Below are positions 38,639 through 48,117 of a stretch of 64,000 nt of DNA, one piece after another. Source of the stretch: DASQPA01 sp963757335 (lineage in GTDB: Bacteria; Acidobacteriota; Thermoanaerobaculia; Multivoradales; UBA5704); the NCBI GenBank assembly GCA_963757335.1, contig CAVWRJ010000002.1:186001-250000 (forward strand), written 5' to 3'. A program made the position numbers and the translations under genes. Under the pieces are notes generated by a model that did no database searches, was not told the DNA's origin, and saw only the letters and a program-made list of their open reading frames with translations. The stretch's first letter is position 1. Every line of letters starts with the position of its first letter.

Positions 38639-40852
38639 GTGAGCACTCTGGACGGCGGCCAGACCGTCGGCCGTTATCGGATCGAGCGATTCTTGGGCGC
38701 CGGCGCCATGGGGGAGGTGTACCTCGCCCAGGACCCGCACATCGAGCGGCCGCTCGCCATCAAGACCGTCCGGCTGGCTGGCCGGCCGCAGGAGATCGAG
38801 GACCGCAAGAAGCGGCTGCTGCGCGAAGCCAAGGCCGCCGGGCGGCTGCTCCACCCCAACATCGTCACCCTCTTCGACACCGGCGAGGCCGCCGACGTCC
38901 TCTATCTCGCCTTCGAGTACGTCGAGGGGATGGACCTCTCCGCCCGGGCGGGGACGCCGCCGCCGCTGTCGCTCCGGGAGGTGCTGCGGATCACCGCCGA
39001 GAGCGCCGAGGCGCTCGACTACGCCCACCGCCAGGGGATCGTCCACCGGGACATCAAGCCGAGCAACATCCTGCTCGACAAGGGCGGCCACGTGAAGGTG
39101 GCCGACTTCGGCATCGCCAAGATGGCCGGACAGTCGACCGAGCTGACCATGGCCGGCTCGGTGATGGGGAGCCCGCAGTACCTCTCCCCCGAGCAGATCC
39201 GCGGCGAGGAGCTGGACGGCCGGAGCGACGTCTTCTCCCTGGGCGTCGTCCTCTTCGAGCTGCTCTCCGGCCGCCGGCCGTTCGACGGCGAGACCATCAC
39301 CACCCTGGTCTACCAGATCCTCCACAAGGAGCCGCCCCGGGTCTCCGAGCTCCGCGGCGGCATCCCGCCGCGCCTGGAGGCCCTCCTCGCCCACATGCTG
39401 GCGAAGGACCGCGACGAGCGCCTGGCGACGGCGGGCCTGGTGGCCGAGGAGATCAAGGCGATCGAGCGCGAGCTGCCGGACGACACCCTGGCGGCGCCGG
39501 CCTCGACCAACGTGCAGCAGCAGATCCCGACCTACGTCCTGCCCCGGCGCACGACGGCGGCGGCGCAGATGCCGGATTCGGTGCGGCCGCCCGCCCCGGG
39601 CCAGGCGCCCTTGGCCTCGGCCGCGCCCGGCCCTCCTGCCGGGCCGCCGACGCAGATGCCGCTGCCGCCGATCGCCGCGCCGCTCCCGGCACCGGCGGCC
39701 GCGCGCTCGCGCACCGGGCTCTGGATCGGGCTCGCGGTGGCGCTCCTCGTCTTCCTCGGCCTCGCCGCGGTCGGCGGTACCCTCGGCTGGCGCTACTACC
39801 AGAAGCTCCGCGGCGGGACCGGCGAGACGACCCCGGCGGACACGGTCGCGGCGCAGACCCCCTCGTCAGCTCCGGCAACGTCGGCTCCGGCAACATCGGC
39901 GGCATCGGCGACATCGGCGGCCGGCACCGAGCCCTCGCCCGCCCCACCGAGCCCGTCCACTCCGTCCATCCCGTCGCCCTTGGCGCCGCCCGCGGCCAAG
40001 CCGGTCGAGGTCCCGGTAGTCGTGGGGCAGCCGATCGAGATCCGCAACCAGCCGCCCGGCGGTCGCACCCGCCCGCCCGCGACCGGCACCGCGGGCCCCG
40101 CGGCCACGGCGGCCAGGCCCTCGTCGACCACCACCGTCGAGCCACCGCGGCCAACCCCGGCGGAGCCCGCCCACCGCACCCCTCCGGTGCCGGCCCCCTC
40201 GCGCCCTGGGTCGAGCGCGGGGGCGAGCGGACGCCCGCCGGAGCCCACCCCCGTCGAGCCGGCTCCGGAGCCGGCCCGGGAGCGGCCGGCGGAGGGCGGC
40301 CAGGCCCTGAAGACCGGTTTGAACCTCGCCTTCAGGGTCACCCCGCCGGACGCCTTCATCCTCGTCGACAAAACGGTGATCGGCCGGGCCGAGGAGTGGA
40401 GCGGGCAGAAGGGGACCCGGCCCTACACCCTGGCCGAGGCCGGCGAGCACACGATCAAGATCCGGAAGCCGGGGATGAAGGATTACCGCATCGACATCGA
40501 CGCCAGCGAGGCGAGCGGCACGACCCCGGTGACGGCCCGGCTCCAGCCCCTCCCCACCCGTGAGGTCTCGACCTCCGATCTCCAGTCCTACCACGTGCGC
40601 AAGGCGATCGGCTTCAAGGGCGCCCCGGAGGGGGCGGAGGTGCTGGTCGACGGCAATCCCAGCGGCCAGGCCAAGCGCTTCTCCTGCGGCGTCTTCGGCC
40701 GCGGTGGGCTGGATCTCGGCCCCGGCACCCATCGGGTGACGGTCTCCGCGCCGGGGTACGCCCAGCGCGACCTCAAGATCGAGGTCGACGACGAGGGGGG
40801 CAGCAACTGCCAGGCGGTCGACCTCAACATGGCGCGCGGAGGAGGCGGATGA
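38639..40852 (+). CDS. Transmembrane Ser/Thr protein kinase with PEGA-like tail
   Basis: Starting at GTG, the kinase domain spans residues about 12-275: the Gly loop FLGAGAMGEVY, AIKTV, HRDIKPSNILL near residue 136, ADFGIAK, and SPEQIRGEELDGRSDVFSLG. After a Pro/Ala linker, one membrane helix (near residue 360, LWIGLAVALLVFLGLAAVGG) leads to a Pro/Thr/Ala-rich stretch and two PEGA-like beta domains outside the membrane. Such kinases sense envelope signals. Its stop overlaps the M16 peptidase start by four bases. Confidence 0.93.
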   Translation: MSTLDGGQTVGRYRIERFLGAGAMGEVYLAQDPHIERPLAIKTVRLAGRPQEIEDRKKRLLREAKAAGRLLHPNIVTLFDTGEAADVLYLAFEYVEGMDLSARAGTPPPLSLREVLRITAESAEALDYAHRQGIVHRDIKPSNILLDKGGHVKVADFGIAKMAGQSTELTMAGSVMGSPQYLSPEQIRGEELDGRSDVFSLGVVLFELLSGRRPFDGETITTLVYQILHKEPPRVSELRGGIPPRLEALLAHMLAKDRDERLATAGLVAEEIKAIERELPDDTLAAPASTNVQQQIPTYVLPRRTTAAAQMPDSVRPPAPGQAPLASAAPGPPAGPPTQMPLPPIAAPLPAPAAARSRTGLWIGLAVALLVFLGLAAVGGTLGWRYYQKLRGGTGETTPADTVAAQTPSSAPATSAPATSAASATSAAGTEPSPAPPSPSTPSIPSPLAPPAAKPVEVPVVVGQPIEIRNQPPGGRTRPPATGTAGPAATAARPSSTTTVEPPRPTPAEPAHRTPPVPAPSRPGSSAGASGRPPEPTPVEPAPEPARERPAEGGQALKTGLNLAFRVTPPDAFILVDKTVIGRAEEWSGQKGTRPYTLAEAGEHTIKIRKPGMKDYRIDIDASEASGTTPVTARLQPLPTREVSTSDLQSYHVRKAIGFKGAPEGAEVLVDGNPSGQAKRFSCGVFGRGGLDLGPGTHRVTVSAPGYAQRDLKIEVDDEGGSNCQAVDLNMARGGGG

Positions 40853-42204
40853 GAGAGATTGTTCATGTCGCCGATATCGCCGAGATCGTAGAGAGCACCG
40901 AGGCCGTCCCCGCCCCTGCCCCGCCCGCCGCCGAGCCGCTCGCCCGGAACCTGCCGGGCCGGCTCCGCCGCCACCGGCTCGGCAACGGCCTGGAGGTCTG
41001 CCTGATCGACAACCGGCAGGCGCCGCTCGTCACCTCCGTCCTCTACTACCGGGCCGGCACCCGCGACGAGCCGGCCGAGCACGGCGGGGTCGCCCACTTC
41101 CTCGAGCACATGATGTTCAAAGGCTCGGCGCACTACGGGCCGGGGGAGATCGACCGCCGCACCCAGGCCCTGGGCGGGGTCAACAACGCCTTCACCAGCC
41201 ACGACGCCACGGCCTACCACTTCAACTTCGCCGCCGACCGCTGGACCGAGGCGCTGGCGATCGAGGCCGACCGCATGGCGGCGCTCACCCTCCATCCCGA
41301 CGAGGTGGCGAGCGAGCGCCAGGTGATTCTGGAAGAGATCGCCATGTACGCGAGCGAGCCCTGGGACGCCCTGGAGATGGAGGTGCAGTCCCGGCTCTAC
41401 GGCCGCCACGCCTACGGCCGGCCGGTCCTCGGCACCCGGGAGTCGCTCCTCGCCACCGGTCCAGAAGATCTGGCCGACTTCCACCGCCGCTTCTACCGGC
41501 CGGACAACGCGGTGCTGGTTTTGGCCGGCGAGCTCGACGACCGGGCTCTGGCGGCGGTCGAGAGGACCCTCGGGGCGGTACCATCGCCGCCGCCCGGTCC
41601 CGGCCCGCGTCCGGCCTCGGCTCCCCTCGACTTTCCCGCCGGCCTGGCGCGGCTCGAACGCCGCAAGGGGGAGGTGGCGCGGCTCCTCCTCGCCCTCCCC
41701 GGCCCGCCCGCCGATCACCCCGACCATCCGCCGCTGCGCCTCCTCATCACCCTCCTCGCCTCCGGCCGGGCGAGCCGGCTCCACCGGGCGATGGTCGACG
41801 AGGACCAGATCTGCGTCTGGGTGGCCTCCGACCTCTCGGAGACCCTGGACGCCGGCCAGATCACCCTCGGCGCCGAGGTGGTGCCGGGGGTGACGCCGGA
41901 GCGCGTCGAGTCCGACCTGCTGCGCCACCTGGCCGACCTGGCGGAGCGCACCCCCTCGGCCGAGGAGGTCGAACGGGCCAAGCAGATCGTCCGCGCCGAT
42001 TGGGTCTTCGGTCACGAGAAGGTGCACCAGCAGGCGCTCTCGGCGGGCTTCGCTCTCACCCTCTTCGATTTGAGCTACCTCGACCGGCACCTCGCGGCCA
42101 CCCTGGAGACCACCCCCGAACAGCTGCGGGAGATGGCGGTCCGCTACCTGGACGCCCAAAAGAGCGCCGTCTTCGGCTGGTCGCTGCCGCGCGAGGGGGC
42201 ATGA
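40849..42204 (+). CDS. Peptidase M16 (pitrilysin family), catalytic subunit
   Basis: The 451-residue protein has the inverted zinc motif HFLEHMMF near residue 84 and the downstream Glu in the usual position (WTEALAIEADRM), defining an active M16 metallopeptidase. No signal peptide is seen, so it is probably cytoplasmic. Its partner subunit is encoded two genes downstream, with a class V aminotransferase between them; all three overlap by a few bases and form one operon with the kinase. Confidence 0.92.
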   Translation: MREIVHVADIAEIVESTEAVPAPAPPAAEPLARNLPGRLRRHRLGNGLEVCLIDNRQAPLVTSVLYYRAGTRDEPAEHGGVAHFLEHMMFKGSAHYGPGEIDRRTQALGGVNNAFTSHDATAYHFNFAADRWTEALAIEADRMAALTLHPDEVASERQVILEEIAMYASEPWDALEMEVQSRLYGRHAYGRPVLGTRESLLATGPEDLADFHRRFYRPDNAVLVLAGELDDRALAAVERTLGAVPSPPPGPGPRPASAPLDFPAGLARLERRKGEVARLLLALPGPPADHPDHPPLRLLITLLASGRASRLHRAMVDEDQICVWVASDLSETLDAGQITLGAEVVPGVTPERVESDLLRHLADLAERTPSAEEVERAKQIVRADWVFGHEKVHQQALSAGFALTLFDLSYLDRHLAATLETTPEQLREMAVRYLDAQKSAVFGWSLPREGA

Positions 42205-43431
42205 CGGGGCCACCGACGGGGCTGACGGGGCCACTGACGGAGGAGGAGGTCCGCCGCTATCGGGAGGACACCCCGGGCTCCGCCCACCGCATCCACCTCA
42301 ACAACGCCGGGGCGTCGCTCCCCCCGCGGCCGGTGCTCGACGCCATGCTCGACCACCTGCGGCGCGAGGCCGAGCTCGGCGGCTACGAGGCGGCCGAGGT
42401 GGTGGAGGGGCAGGTTGCGGCGGTCTACGGCGATGTCGCCGCCCTCCTCGGCTGCCGGGCGGAGAACGTGGCGCTGGTCGAGAACGCCACCGTCGCCTTC
42501 TCCCAGGCCCTCTCGGCCTTCACCTTCCGCCCCGGCGACCGGCTGGTCACCACGGAGAGCGACTACCCGTCGAACCGCATCCTCTACGCCGCTCTCGCCG
42601 AGCGCTGCGGGATCGAGGTCTGTGTCGCTGCCGACCTGCCGGCCGGCGGCGTCGATCCCGGCGCGGTCGCCGAGCTGGCGAAGGACCCGCGCTGCCGGCT
42701 GGTCGCGGTCTCCTGGGTGCCCACGAGCTCGGGGCTGGTGCAGCGGGTGGAGGAGGTGGGGGAGGTCTGCGCGGCGGCGGGGGTGCCCTATCTGATCGAC
42801 GCCTGCCAGGTGGTGGGGCAGCTGCCGATCGACGTGGCACACCTCCACTGCGACTATCTGGCGGCCACGGCGCGCAAGTTCTTTCGCGGCCCCCGCGGCA
42901 TCGGTTTCCTCTACGTCTCCGACCGGGCGCTCGCGCGGGGCGACTACCCCCTGGGGATCGACATGGCGGGCGCTGCGCTCCAGCCGGGAGGCGGGCTCGA
43001 CCTCGTGCCCTCGGCCCGGCGGTTCGAGAACTGGGAGTTCTCCTACGCCCTCGTCCTCGGCCTGGGGGAGGCGGCGCGCTATGCCCTGGCCGCCGGAATC
43101 GAGCGCACCGGAGGGCGGGCGATCGAGCACGCCGCCTATCTCCGCGAGCGGCTGGCCGCGCTCCCCGGAGTGGCGATCCACGACCGCGGGGAGCGCCTCG
43201 GCGCCATCGTCACCGTGGTGGTCGCGGGGCGCGACCCGCGAGAGATCGTCCTCGCCCTCCGCCGGGACGGGATCAACGTCAACAGCGTGAATTCGCCGAA
43301 TCCCGGCGCCGGAGGGGGGCCGCCCCGGCCGGTCCTCCGGCTCTCGCCCCACTACTACAACACCCGCGAAGAGCTGGACACCGCGCGTCTCGGCGCTCGC
43401 CGGCGCGCTCGCCGGAGTCCCCCATGCCTGA
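42201..43431 (+). CDS. Class V PLP-dependent aminotransferase-fold enzyme, 3' frameshift
   Basis: The product of about 410 residues begins with the family's HLNNAGASLPPRPVLDAM block, has the PLP-binding Lys in LAATARKFFRGPRGIGFLYV, and ends with RLSPHYYNTREEL. It belongs with isopenicillin-N-epimerase/cysteine-desulfurase-like proteins; the substrate is unknown. An extra base at about 43385 breaks the last 15 codons; without it the gene ends at TGA 43429-43431, overlapping the next ATG. As written the frame runs on to 43538, which is unlikely to be native. Confidence 0.82.
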
Positions 43432-44635
43432 CCTCGGAATGCGGGTCCGCCGGGTGGAGGGGGCGCCGGTCGCCGCGGTGCGGGTCTGGGTGCGGGCAGG
43501 GGCACGGATCGAGGAGAGCCCCGGCCAGGCGATTCTGACCGGCCGCATGCTGACCGAGGGGACGAGCCGGCGCGACTGGCGGCGGATCGCCGAGGAGGCG
43601 GACGCGCGGGGGGCGATCGTGTCGAGCTTCGCCACCTTCGAGTGCCACGGGGTGTCGATCGACGTCCTCGCCGACGACTGGGAGCTCGCTCTCGGCTGGG
43701 CGGCCGAGCTGATGCTCGAACCCTCCTTTCCCGCCGACCGCTGCACCTGGCTCGCGAAGCAGACCGCGGCGGAGCTGGAGAGCCTCGCCGACCAGCCGGA
43801 GGTGAAGACCGCCTGGGGCTTCATGGAGCAGATCTACACCCCCCACCCGCGGAGCCGCCCGCTCCAGGGGAACGAGGAGAGCCTCCTCCGCCTCACTCCC
43901 GAGGACTGCGCCGGGTTCCATCGCCGGGCGCTGTCGAACGGCCTCCTGGCGACGGTGGCGGGGGTGATCGACGAGGAGGCGGTGGCGGCGCGCCTCGGGG
44001 AGCTCTTCGGCGGCCTGGAGCGGACGGCGACCCCGCCGCCCGAGCCGCTGACCCCCACGGGGATGCCGGAAGCCCGGCGCCAGGTGGCGACCGAGGCCGA
44101 GGATCAGGCCCACCTCTACATCGGGCACCTGACGGTCCCCCGCCGCCACCCCGACTACACCGCCTTGGAAGTGCTGGCGGTGATCCTCGGCTCGGGAGCG
44201 GGCCTGACCGGCCGCATCCCCACCCGCATCCGCGAGCAGGAGGGGCTCGCCTACAGCGCCTACGCGCAGACCGTGGCCGGGGCCGGGGTCGACCGCGGGC
44301 GGCTGGTCGCCTACGTCGGCACCTCGCCGGAGACCGCCGAGAAGGCTCTCCAGGGGGTCGTCGAGGAGATCACCCGGGTGGTCGAGGACGGGGTCCTCCC
44401 GGAAGAGGTCGAGGAGGCCCGCGCCTACCTCCTGGGCCGCGAGCCCTTCAGGCGCGAGACCGCGAGGCAGTGGGTCGAGCTCCTGGTCGACGCCGAGCAC
44501 TACCAGCTCCCCCTGGACGATCCCGCCTGGCGGACGGCGAGCCTGGAAGCGGTGGACCGCCAGGCGGTCGAGGAGGCCACCCGGCGGCACATCGTGCCAG
44601 GGGATCTGAAGGTGACGGTGGGGCTGCCGGGGTAG
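43424..44635 (+). CDS. Peptidase M16 family, non-catalytic partner subunit
   Basis: The 403-residue protein has the M16 fold (WVRAGARIEESPGQAILTGR, then GMPEARRQVATEAEDQAHLY and RIPTRIREQEGLAYSAYAQT), but the HxxEH zinc motif is replaced by LTGRMLTEG, so it cannot bind zinc there. The RxxxxxGLAY segment is the substrate-side Arg/Tyr pair of beta-type subunits. It most likely pairs with the catalytic M16 protein encoded upstream. Confidence 0.9.
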   Translation: MPDLGMRVRRVEGAPVAAVRVWVRAGARIEESPGQAILTGRMLTEGTSRRDWRRIAEEADARGAIVSSFATFECHGVSIDVLADDWELALGWAAELMLEPSFPADRCTWLAKQTAAELESLADQPEVKTAWGFMEQIYTPHPRSRPLQGNEESLLRLTPEDCAGFHRRALSNGLLATVAGVIDEEAVAARLGELFGGLERTATPPPEPLTPTGMPEARRQVATEAEDQAHLYIGHLTVPRRHPDYTALEVLAVILGSGAGLTGRIPTRIREQEGLAYSAYAQTVAGAGVDRGRLVAYVGTSPETAEKALQGVVEEITRVVEDGVLPEEVEEARAYLLGREPFRRETARQWVELLVDAEHYQLPLDDPAWRTASLEAVDRQAVEEATRRHIVPGDLKVTVGLPG

Positions 44636-44653
44636 GACACCTCTCGCTGGCGA

Positions 44654-44845
44654 TTACCGGGCGCCAAGCAGCCGGGTGGGGAGCCGGAATAGCGCGCGCA
44701 CCAGCTCGAGGACGCCTTCGACGGTGATCCCGACGAGGCGAAAGGGCAGGGCGAGCAGCCAGAGAATGGGATAGCAAACCAGGACCAGGAGCGCCAGGGG
44801 CCACGCGAGCACCAACAGGATCAGCCAGAGCAGAAGTTTCAACAT
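44654..44845 (-). CDS. Small membrane protein, 63 aa
   Basis: From the ATG at 44845, with GAGGAAC upstream, the peptide is a strongly hydrophobic hairpin (LLLWLILLVLAWPLALLVLV, then YPILWLLALPFRLVGITVEG) followed by an amphipathic basic end (LVRALFRLPTRLLGAR). This is a common type of small inner-membrane protein without known function. It converges with the M16 operon. Confidence 0.7.
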   Translation of the reverse strand: MLKLLLWLILLVLAWPLALLVLVCYPILWLLALPFRLVGITVEGVLELVRALFRLPTRLLGAR

Positions 44846-44911
44846 GGCGATCGTTCCTCCTCTTGCAACACTACGCAAGCCGCACGGCCGGGGTTGCAAA
44901 GGCGGACGTCG

Positions 44912-45445
44912 TCAGCCGGCACTGCCGAAAGTGGCGAAGGTGGCGAACGAAAAGACGCGCCATGCATGTGGATGGCCCGGACGCTTGAGCTCGGTTGCCG
45001 CGCCTCCCGTGAACTCCGCGATCACGCCGGCCCAGAACGGCAGAGCCCCCACGTTCCCCTCGGAAACGCGAACGAACCACCTGCCGGAAAGGCGATTCCA
45101 CAGCAGGAAGGCCGCTCGGCGGCCCACGCCGGAGCGCCGGTAGCGGCGAAGCACGAAGAACTCGGCGACATCGAAGACATCCGGGTCGTCGGACGCGGGT
45201 GAGCCCCGCGTGGCGAGCGCGAACCCCGCTACCCGGTCGTCGTACCGGATGAGGAACGGGAACCGGCGCTCGGGTTCGGACCAGTAGAGCGCCAGCTGCC
45301 GATAGCCGAAGCGTCCGTCGGGCCCGAGCTCGATGTTGGGGAATGCCGGGCTGAGATCGTGGATGTACAGCTCGAGAAGATTGGACAACAGCGTGGCATC
45401 CGCCGATGTCGCCACATCGAGAGCGACTTCGTGTGGATCTGCCAT
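44912..45445 (-). CDS. GNAT-family N-acetyltransferase
   Basis: The preferred ATG at 45445 gives 177 residues with a GNAT fold: FPFLIRYDDRVAGFALATRG, VFDVAEFFVLRRYRRSGVGR (the acetyl-CoA-binding R-x-x-G-x-G/A loop), and RWFVRVSEGNVGALPFWAGV. It would transfer an acetyl group from acetyl-CoA to an unknown amine. The frame extends upstream to 45514 without a better start. Confidence 0.85.
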   Translation of the reverse strand: MADPHEVALDVATSADATLLSNLLELYIHDLSPAFPNIELGPDGRFGYRQLALYWSEPERRFPFLIRYDDRVAGFALATRGSPASDDPDVFDVAEFFVLRRYRRSGVGRRAAFLLWNRLSGRWFVRVSEGNVGALPFWAGVIAEFTGGAATELKRPGHPHAWRVFSFATFATFGSAG

Positions 45446-45621
45446 CTCAGCCTTCTGTCGTCCTCGTAGGTGAGCGCGATCCGGACGAGCCGCCTTCTCT
45501 GGCATTGAACGCATGCACCTGGCTGGTGCGGGTTGAGCTCACGCCCGAACGTTAGCAGGTGCGGCGAGACGAGCCCCACGCCGGCCGGGTGGGCAAACGA
45601 CATGTATGTTAGCATCACGCT

Positions 45622-45858
45622 ATGAAGCGAACCACGGTCTATCTTGATCCAGATCTTGAGATCCTGCTCAAGCTAGAGGCCCTGCGCAGCAAGCGTTCTA
45701 TGACGGACGTGTTGCGCGCAGCCCTGAAGTCCTATCTGTCGGGTCTCCCGCGCCAGGTCCCGCCCGGTGCTGGCGCCTTCGACAGCGGCCACACCGAGAC
45801 CGGGGAACGCGCGGAAGAGCTTCTCGGCAAGCTCGGCTTCGCGACGGGCAGCGGGTAA
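45622..45858 (+). CDS. Ribbon-helix-helix antitoxin (VapB-type)
   Basis: The 78-residue protein begins with the RHH strand and helices (MKRTTVYLDPDLEILLKLEA, RSKRSMTDVLRAALKSYLSG), then has a flexible acidic tail. It directly precedes the broken PIN toxin gene, four bases apart, so it was the antitoxin of that module. The RHH domain is intact, so it could still repress its promoter although its toxin is dead. Confidence 0.88.
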   Translation: MKRTTVYLDPDLEILLKLEALRSKRSMTDVLRAALKSYLSGLPRQVPPGAGAFDSGHTETGERAEELLGKLGFATGSG

Positions 45859-46249
45859 GCGATTGGCCGTCCTGCTGGACACGGGGATTCTCTACGCTTA
45901 CTACGATCGCCGGGATTCCTGGCACCCCGCCTCCCGCGCACTGGTCGAAAGGGAAGCGGGTGGGCTTTTCGTCCCAGCACCGGTTCTTCCCGAAGTCGAC
46001 TACCTCCTCGGCGAGCGTCTCGGCGCAGAAGCGCAAGCCACGTTCTACCAGGGCCTTGTCGACGGCTCTTTCTTCGTCGAAGAGCTCCTCCCGCAACACT
46101 GATCCAGAGTCCTCGAGTGAACCGCAAATACAAGAGCCTACCTGGGCTCGCGATGCGGCCGTCCAGGCTCTTGCCGAGCAGTGGGATTGGGCCGCGTGGC
46201 GACGACCGATCGGCGCCACTTCGGAGCAGTCGAGATCGCAGTCCCCTTA

Positions 46250-47079
46250 GAGCGCCTAACAAAACCACCGTTCGAGTAGGTGCGAGCAGATGAGCGCACA
46301 GCCGATCTTGAGAAAAGCTTCGTAGATGGATGCACGAGTTCATACAGGATCTGAGTTCCGAAACGATTCAGCCACGAGTGCGTACGCTCGACAACCCAGC
46401 GATGCCGGCCGAGTCGCTCCTTGGACTCAATGCCCTTGCGGGCAATCCGCGGCGTGATGCCACGCTGGCGCAAGAGGGCCCTATTCTTCTTCGAGTCATA
46501 TCCCTTATCCGCATGCAACTTGTCGGGACGCTTGCGGGCCGTCCTCGGGGAACTTCACGGATCGCTGGGTCAAGAGTCGACCCGAACATCGTGGTGCGTT
46601 GACGTTGGCGGCAGTCAATACGATCGCGAGCGGGATGCCCGGCGGTCGACCACCAGATGCGCTTCGTGCCCTGTTTGCCGCGAACCTTGGATCGGCCCGG
46701 TTATCTTGCCCCCCTGGAGGGTACTGTCGAGGCTCATGGAGGCCGGCCCAGTCGATCGTCGGCTTGGCCGAGCCGATCTCGCAAGACCTGGTGGAGGCGG
46801 TCCCAGACACCAGACGTTTGCCAGTCTCGAAGACGACGCCAGCAGGTCATGCCACTGCCCAGCCCAGCTCTTTGGGGAGCATCTCCCAGGGGATGCCGCT
46901 GCGGAGGACGAAGAGGATGCCTGCCAAGGCTGCACGATCGGACACGCGAGGGCGACCACCTTTTGGCTTTGGCTTGTCCGGGGGTAACAAAGGCGCCACA
47001 TGCTGCCACAGAGTTTCGTCTACAAGTGCTCCCATATGACGTCAAAGGATAACACAAGTCGCGGTTTTGTTAGACGCTC
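46250..47079 (-). mobile_element. IS5-family (IS427-like) insertion sequence, decayed
   Basis: Ends GAGCGCCTAACAAAACC (46250-46266) and GGTTTTGTTAGACGCTC (47063-47079) are inverted repeats with one mismatch, flanked by the direct repeat TTA (46247-46249, 47080-47082). The 830-bp length suits the IS427 group. Its transposase is frameshifted. Confidence 0.9.
46262..47035 (-). pseudogene. IS5-family transposase, multiple frameshifts
   Basis: Pieces in several minus-strand frames line up in the order of an IS427-group transposase: LPPDKPKPKGGRPRVSDRAA and LRSGIPWEMLPKELG; then CWRRLRDWQTSGVWDRLHQV; then a HLVVDRRA segment; and finally LHADKGYDSKKNRALLRQRG, RHRWVVERTHSWLNRFGTQI and a C-terminus reading AFLKIGCALICSHLLERWFC. 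At least three frame changes separate these, so no functional product is expected from a single frame. Confidence 0.85.
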
Positions 47080-47164
47080 TTAGAGCTCGTGCCTGATAGG
47101 TTGTGAGGCGGGGTGAGGGCTCGACAGCCGGGTGCTGCGCCACGTGGGTGGCACCTCTCAGAAC

Positions 47165-47209
47165 GGTACTCACTCCCAATACGACGAGATCGATGCGCAG
47201 AGAATCTGA
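47165..47209 (+). pseudogene. HigB toxin C-terminal remnant
   Basis: Just upstream of the antitoxin gene, a frame reads GTHSQYDEIDAQRI then TGA (47207-47209), the characteristic end of HigB-type mRNA interferases (GTH-x-x-YD-x-ID). No preceding HigB sequence remains before the PIN pseudogene end at 47106. The toxin has been lost. Confidence 0.6.
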
Positions 47210-47221
47210 AGGAGCAAGCGA

Positions 47222-47593
47222 ATGGACGTCAAGCCGATCAAGACCGAAGAGGACTATCGAGCGACCCTCCGCGAGATCGAGTCGCTGATGAGAGCCGAAC
47301 TCGAGTCCCCCGAAGGGGAGCGGCTCGACGTTCTGGTAACGTTGATCGAAGCCTACGAGCGTCGGCATTTTCCGCTGGATCTGCCCGATCCCGTGGCGGC
47401 CATCAAGTTTGTGATGGATCAGCGCGGGCTGACGGTCAAGGATCTCGAACCGATGATCGGCCACTCCAATCGCGTGTACGAAATTCTCGGCCACAAGCGG
47501 CCGCTCACTCTCAAGATGATCTGGAAGTTACACAACGGACTGGGTATTCCGGCGGAATGCCTGATTAAGCAGCCGGGGAGCCGGGCCGCGTAA
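47222..47593 (+). CDS. HigA-type helix-turn-helix antitoxin, orphan
   Basis: The 123-residue protein, with AAGGAGC upstream, has the HigA arrangement: an acidic helical N-terminus (LREIESLMRAELESPEGERL, VTLIEAYERRHFPLDLPDPV) and a C-terminal HTH (FVMDQRGLTVKDLEPMIGHS, YEILGHKRPLTLKMIWKLHN). Only the last 14 codons of its toxin survive upstream, so it is an orphan antitoxin. It may still act as a repressor. Confidence 0.88.
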   Translation: MDVKPIKTEEDYRATLREIESLMRAELESPEGERLDVLVTLIEAYERRHFPLDLPDPVAAIKFVMDQRGLTVKDLEPMIGHSNRVYEILGHKRPLTLKMIWKLHNGLGIPAECLIKQPGSRAA

Positions 47594-47784
47594 GGGTCCA
47601 TACAGTCGGATCCAACGCTGGATCCAGGGTATCAGGAAGGCGCGCGTACTCCCTCCGCGATACCGGTGTACGGACTGTCCGACCAGACCCGAAGGGTCGA
47701 GCGCTCAATGTGAGAGTGATGTAAAAGGCTGGCGAGGAAGCCGCCGTAGGCGGCGAGCGACCCTAAAGAAGGCTCGCCCATCGG

Positions 47785-48054
47785 CTAATACGCGGGTTGG
47801 AATCGCAGCGCTTCGGCGAGATCACCCTGTCTGAGCTGCTCAGTATAGGCCTGCTTACGGCGGCTCCAAGTCTCATAGATCCCCTTCCAGCGGCTGAAGT
47901 CCGCGCGCGTCTCGTCGTACTCGTCGTAGCGCTCCAGCTTTCCTGTCATGAGGGCGGAGTAGAAGTCCTCGCTGAGAATGCCGTACTTCTCCTCGTAGAG
48001 GGTCAACCGCCGCTCCTGCAACTTCATCTCGATGACTAGCTCGTGGAGCTCCAT
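47785..48054 (-). CDS. Hypothetical helical protein, 89 aa
   Basis: The ATG at 48054, with GGGAGAA upstream, is preferred over 48096. The product is all-helical and charged, with LTLYEEKYGILSEDFYSALM followed by YDEYDETRADFSRWKGIYET. I recall similar small proteins beside toxin-like genes in cyanobacteria and others, where the EKYG-x-x-SEDFY stretch is conserved, but I cannot name the family with certainty. No partner gene is adjacent here. Confidence 0.65.
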   Translation of the reverse strand: MELHELVIEMKLQERRLTLYEEKYGILSEDFYSALMTGKLERYDEYDETRADFSRWKGIYETWSRRKQAYTEQLRQGDLAEALRFQPAY

Positions 48055-48117
48055 AGCTTCTCCCGACGACCCGATCGCCTCGATAGATCCTACCACTGGG
48101 GGACCCGACGAAAGCGT

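Larger units (their letters stand above)
45863..47106 (+). pseudogene. PIN-domain toxin disrupted by frameshifts and an IS5-type insertion
   Basis: The first 80 codons (TTG start at 45863; LDTGILYAYYDRRDSWHPAS, LPEVDYLLGERLGAEAQATF) are a good VapC N-terminal half, ending at a premature stop at 46100-46102. Remains of the C-terminal half follow in other frames (DAAVQALAEQ, then RVATTDRRHFGAVEIAVPL up to 46249). The IS element begins there. Right of it, from 47083, the same frame continues ELVPDRL and a stop at 47104-47106. So frameshift decay and an insertion both hit this toxin. Confidence 0.85.
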
